Assembly: GCA_002336915.1 (NCBI GenBank)
Contig: DDET01000021.1
Coordinates: 1-64,000, forward strand
From: Bacteroidetes bacterium UBA1947
GTDB taxonomy: Bacteria; Bacteroidota; Bacteroidia; Chitinophagales; Chitinophagaceae
Length of the DNA stretch: 64,000 nt
Direction: 5' to 3'
Position 1 is the stretch's first letter. Each line of letters begins with the position of its first letter. The position numbers were made by a program, and so were the translations under genes. The notes under the pieces were generated by a model. It saw only the letters and a program-made list of their open reading frames with translations, had not been told where the DNA came from and did no database searches. Positions 62,532-64,000 of the stretch are shown here, one piece after another.

Positions 62532-62975
62532 TTAGAATTTTAATTCTTTTGGTTGTTGTGCTTTGTGCGGATGCTCTGCAGTTTCATACACAAATAATTT
62601 CTTGCCCATTGCACGGCCCAGGCGGTTCTTAGGGAGCATGCCTTTTATTGCGCGCTCAATCATAAGGTTAGGGCGGCGGCTTATCAGTTCCTTAGCCATT
62701 TCTATCTTCTGGCCACCGGGGTAACCTGAGAATGTCTGGTATTCCTTATCCTGCATTTTATTGCCGGTAAGTACTGCTTTGCCCGAGTTGATAACGATCA
62801 CATAATCACCGCAATCAAAATGGGGTGTATAATATGCCTTGTTCTTGCCGCGCAGTATCGTTGCGATCCTGGAGCTCATGCGGCCCAGCGTTTGGTTGGT
62901 AGCATCTACTACATACCAGTCGCGCTTTACGATCTTTTCGTTGGCCGATTGTGTTTTAAAACTAAGATGTCTCAT
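62532..62975 (-). CDS. rplM: 50S ribosomal protein L13
   Basis: 147 aa; full L13 with WYVVDATNQTLGRMSSRIAT, GDYVIVINSGKAVLTGNKMQ and AIKGMLPKNRLGRAMGKKLF. First gene of rplM-rpsI-rpsB-tsf, an order usual in Bacteroidota. Confidence 0.98.
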   Translation of the reverse strand: MRHLSFKTQSANEKIVKRDWYVVDATNQTLGRMSSRIATILRGKNKAYYTPHFDCGDYVIVINSGKAVLTGNKMQDKEYQTFSGYPGGQKIEMAKELISRRPNLMIERAIKGMLPKNRLGRAMGKKLFVYETAEHPHKAQQPKELKF

Positions 62976-63056
62976 TTACTGGTTGATGTTTACTCTTAAA
63001 TATGCGCCGGTTGCAGCTTTTATAAAAAATTACCCCCGACTTTGAATTTGGGAGGG

Positions 63057-63087
63057 CAAAGGTATAATTAGCTAGCCGATTTGCCAA
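63057..63087 (-). promoter_or_regulatory. Promoter of the ribosomal operon
   Basis: On the minus strand TTG (63085-63087), a 20-bp spacer and TACCTTTG (63057-63064) match the Bacteroidota -33/-7 consensus exactly. The predicted leader of about 75 nt before the L13 ATG could carry autoregulation. Confidence 0.7.
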
Positions 63088-63481
63088 GAAATTTATTAAG
63101 AAATTTTAGGCAACCGCCATAACTAATTGACTATCAGTAAAATTTTATTCATTAAATTTTCAAGCGATGGCGATTTACATTAAAATAGGCCCGTTTTTAA
63201 TGCTTCTTTTGGGGCATGGTTTTTTTGTCCCTGTTTCTCACCCCCTTAGGGGGATAATATTTTAAGACGCCTAAGCTACTGTATGTTAATTCTGTATCAC
63301 CGAATTCTTAAAAAATTATAATGAACGGGGTTCAAAAGGCTTGACTATGAGGGAATTTTGTCATAAATTCACTATTAATCCCCCTAAATCTCCCCCTTTT
63401 GAGCGAAATAGTTAATAATTGCAAAAACAGTTAGGAATTATATTACGATTAACGCTTACACATCAACGAAAAACTTTGCTT
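63088..63481. other. Intergenic region with C-rich elements, no gene seen
   Basis: Apart from the rplM promoter at its edge, this stretch has two CCCCCTTAGGGGG / CCCCCTAAATCTCCCCC-type elements (near 63240 and 63380) like the one beside the helicase gene at 10438. No ORF is supported. The promoter of the following receptor gene should lie near its right end. Confidence 0.5.
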
Positions 63482-64000
63482 ATGAAAAAAAGACTATTAC
63501 TACTCCTTCTTTTATTGGCGGTAGGTACTCAAGTGGTCATGGCCCAGGCGCGCCAGGTCACCGGACAGGTATTAGACGAAACGGGGCAGGGGCTGCCGGG
63601 TGCCGGTGTTAACGTCAAAGGCACCGGGACCGGCACGGTCACGGATGTGGACGGGAATTTTAAGCTCAATCTGCCGGCTGATAATAATGTACTGGTGATC
63701 CAGGCCATTAGCTATCGCACACAAGAGGTTACTGTTACCGGCAACAGTATCACTGTCCGCATGGCCAGCAGTGCTACACAGTTGAACCAGACGATCGTAA
63801 CGGCCCTCGCTATTAAAAGGGAGAAAAAAGAATTGGGCTATTCTGCCACTACTTTATCTAACGATGAACTCACTTCGGGGCATAATGTCAGCGTGCTTTC
63901 CTCATTACAGGGTAAAACCTCGGGCGCTAACATCACCAGTACTACCGGCGGGCCGGGTGGCTCTACCCGCGTAGTACTAAGGGGCGAAAAATCGATCATG
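63482..64000 (+). CDS. SusC/RagA-type TonB-dependent receptor, 5' end only
   Basis: The frame is open to the window edge (173 codons seen). Signal peptide MKKRLLLLLLLLAVGTQVVM ending AQA, then a CarboxypepD_reg-like domain (QVTGQVLDETGQGLPGAGVN, VTDVDGNFKLNLPADN) and the start of the plug (LNQTIVTALAIKREKKELGY, SSLQGKTSGANITSTTGGPG, GSTRVVLRGEKSIM). The motif KREKKELGYS is typical of SusC/RagA receptors, which import glycans or peptides with a SusD partner. The rest lies outside the window. Confidence 0.9.
   Translation, partial: MKKRLLLLLLLLAVGTQVVMAQARQVTGQVLDETGQGLPGAGVNVKGTGTGTVTDVDGNFKLNLPADNNVLVIQAISYRTQEVTVTGNSITVRMASSATQLNQTIVTALAIKREKKELGYSATTLSNDELTSGHNVSVLSSLQGKTSGANITSTTGGPGGSTRVVLRGEKSIM

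Overview
The window looks like a chromosomal segment of a free-living member of the Bacteroidota, probably Chitinophagaceae or a relative. The evidence is: two proteins with type A and two with type B type IX secretion (T9SS) sorting tails, a PorP/SprF protein, the gliding lipoprotein GldH, many Bacteroidota-restricted domains (DUF4783, DUF5606, DUF5723, SprB repeats, SusC/RagA receptor), and promoters of the TTG-N19/20-TAnnTTTG type instead of sigma-70 boxes. I see no rRNA, no convincing tRNA, no CRISPR array, no phage module and no transposase.

Layout. 1-5.7 kb: palindromic 46-bp tandem repeats at the edge, a cystathionine gamma-synthase-type PLP enzyme, and two paralogous secreted T9SS proteins flanking a small lipoprotein. 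5.8-13.6 kb: gpmI, a DUF4783 protein, a MuiA/DUF4139 protein, a small orphan ORF, UvrD/PcrA helicase, then about 0.8 kb of non-coding DNA with short repeats. 13.6-21.4 kb: an ICMT-like methyltransferase, a 59-aa cysteine-containing ORF, a beta-barrel protein with a coiled coil, a YD-repeat-like lipoprotein, a His-rich secreted peptide, a GT39-like membrane protein with a retropepsin-like lipoprotein, and an unknown membrane protein. 21.4-34 kb: a large secreted/barrel protein behind a palindrome-rich promoter, a SAM methyltransferase, an AI-2E transporter, rnhB, the yicC-gldH-histidine kinase operon, an EnvC-like activator, a nearly bare T9SS tail protein, DUF2911 and a flavin reductase.

34-50 kb: a YkuK-like protein, a large PKD/SBBP adhesin with a type B T9SS tail followed by its likely PorP/SprF partner, an RprY-like response regulator, a DegT aminotransferase, a partial Bat operon (DUF58-BatD-like-VWA), a cold shock gene, kbl, two paralogous carboxypeptidase-regulatory-like proteins (the second decayed at its C-terminus), a ferredoxin-NADP reductase and DUF5606. 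50-64 kb: a giant protein with about 12 SprB-type repeats, a flippase, an OmpA/TSP3 barrel protein, the ribosomal operon rplM-rpsI-rpsB-tsf, and the 5' end of a SusC-type receptor that runs off the window.

The common theme is cell-surface biology: T9SS cargo, adhesins, gliding and envelope proteins, interspersed with housekeeping genes. The most unusual items are the Gly/Arg-rich tail on ribosomal protein S2, the almost bare T9SS sorting-domain protein, the duplicated T9SS pair with a shared upstream block, three TAAC-N5-GTTA palindromes in front of the 916-aa barrel gene, and the paralog carrying both a frameshift and a Trp-to-stop change.
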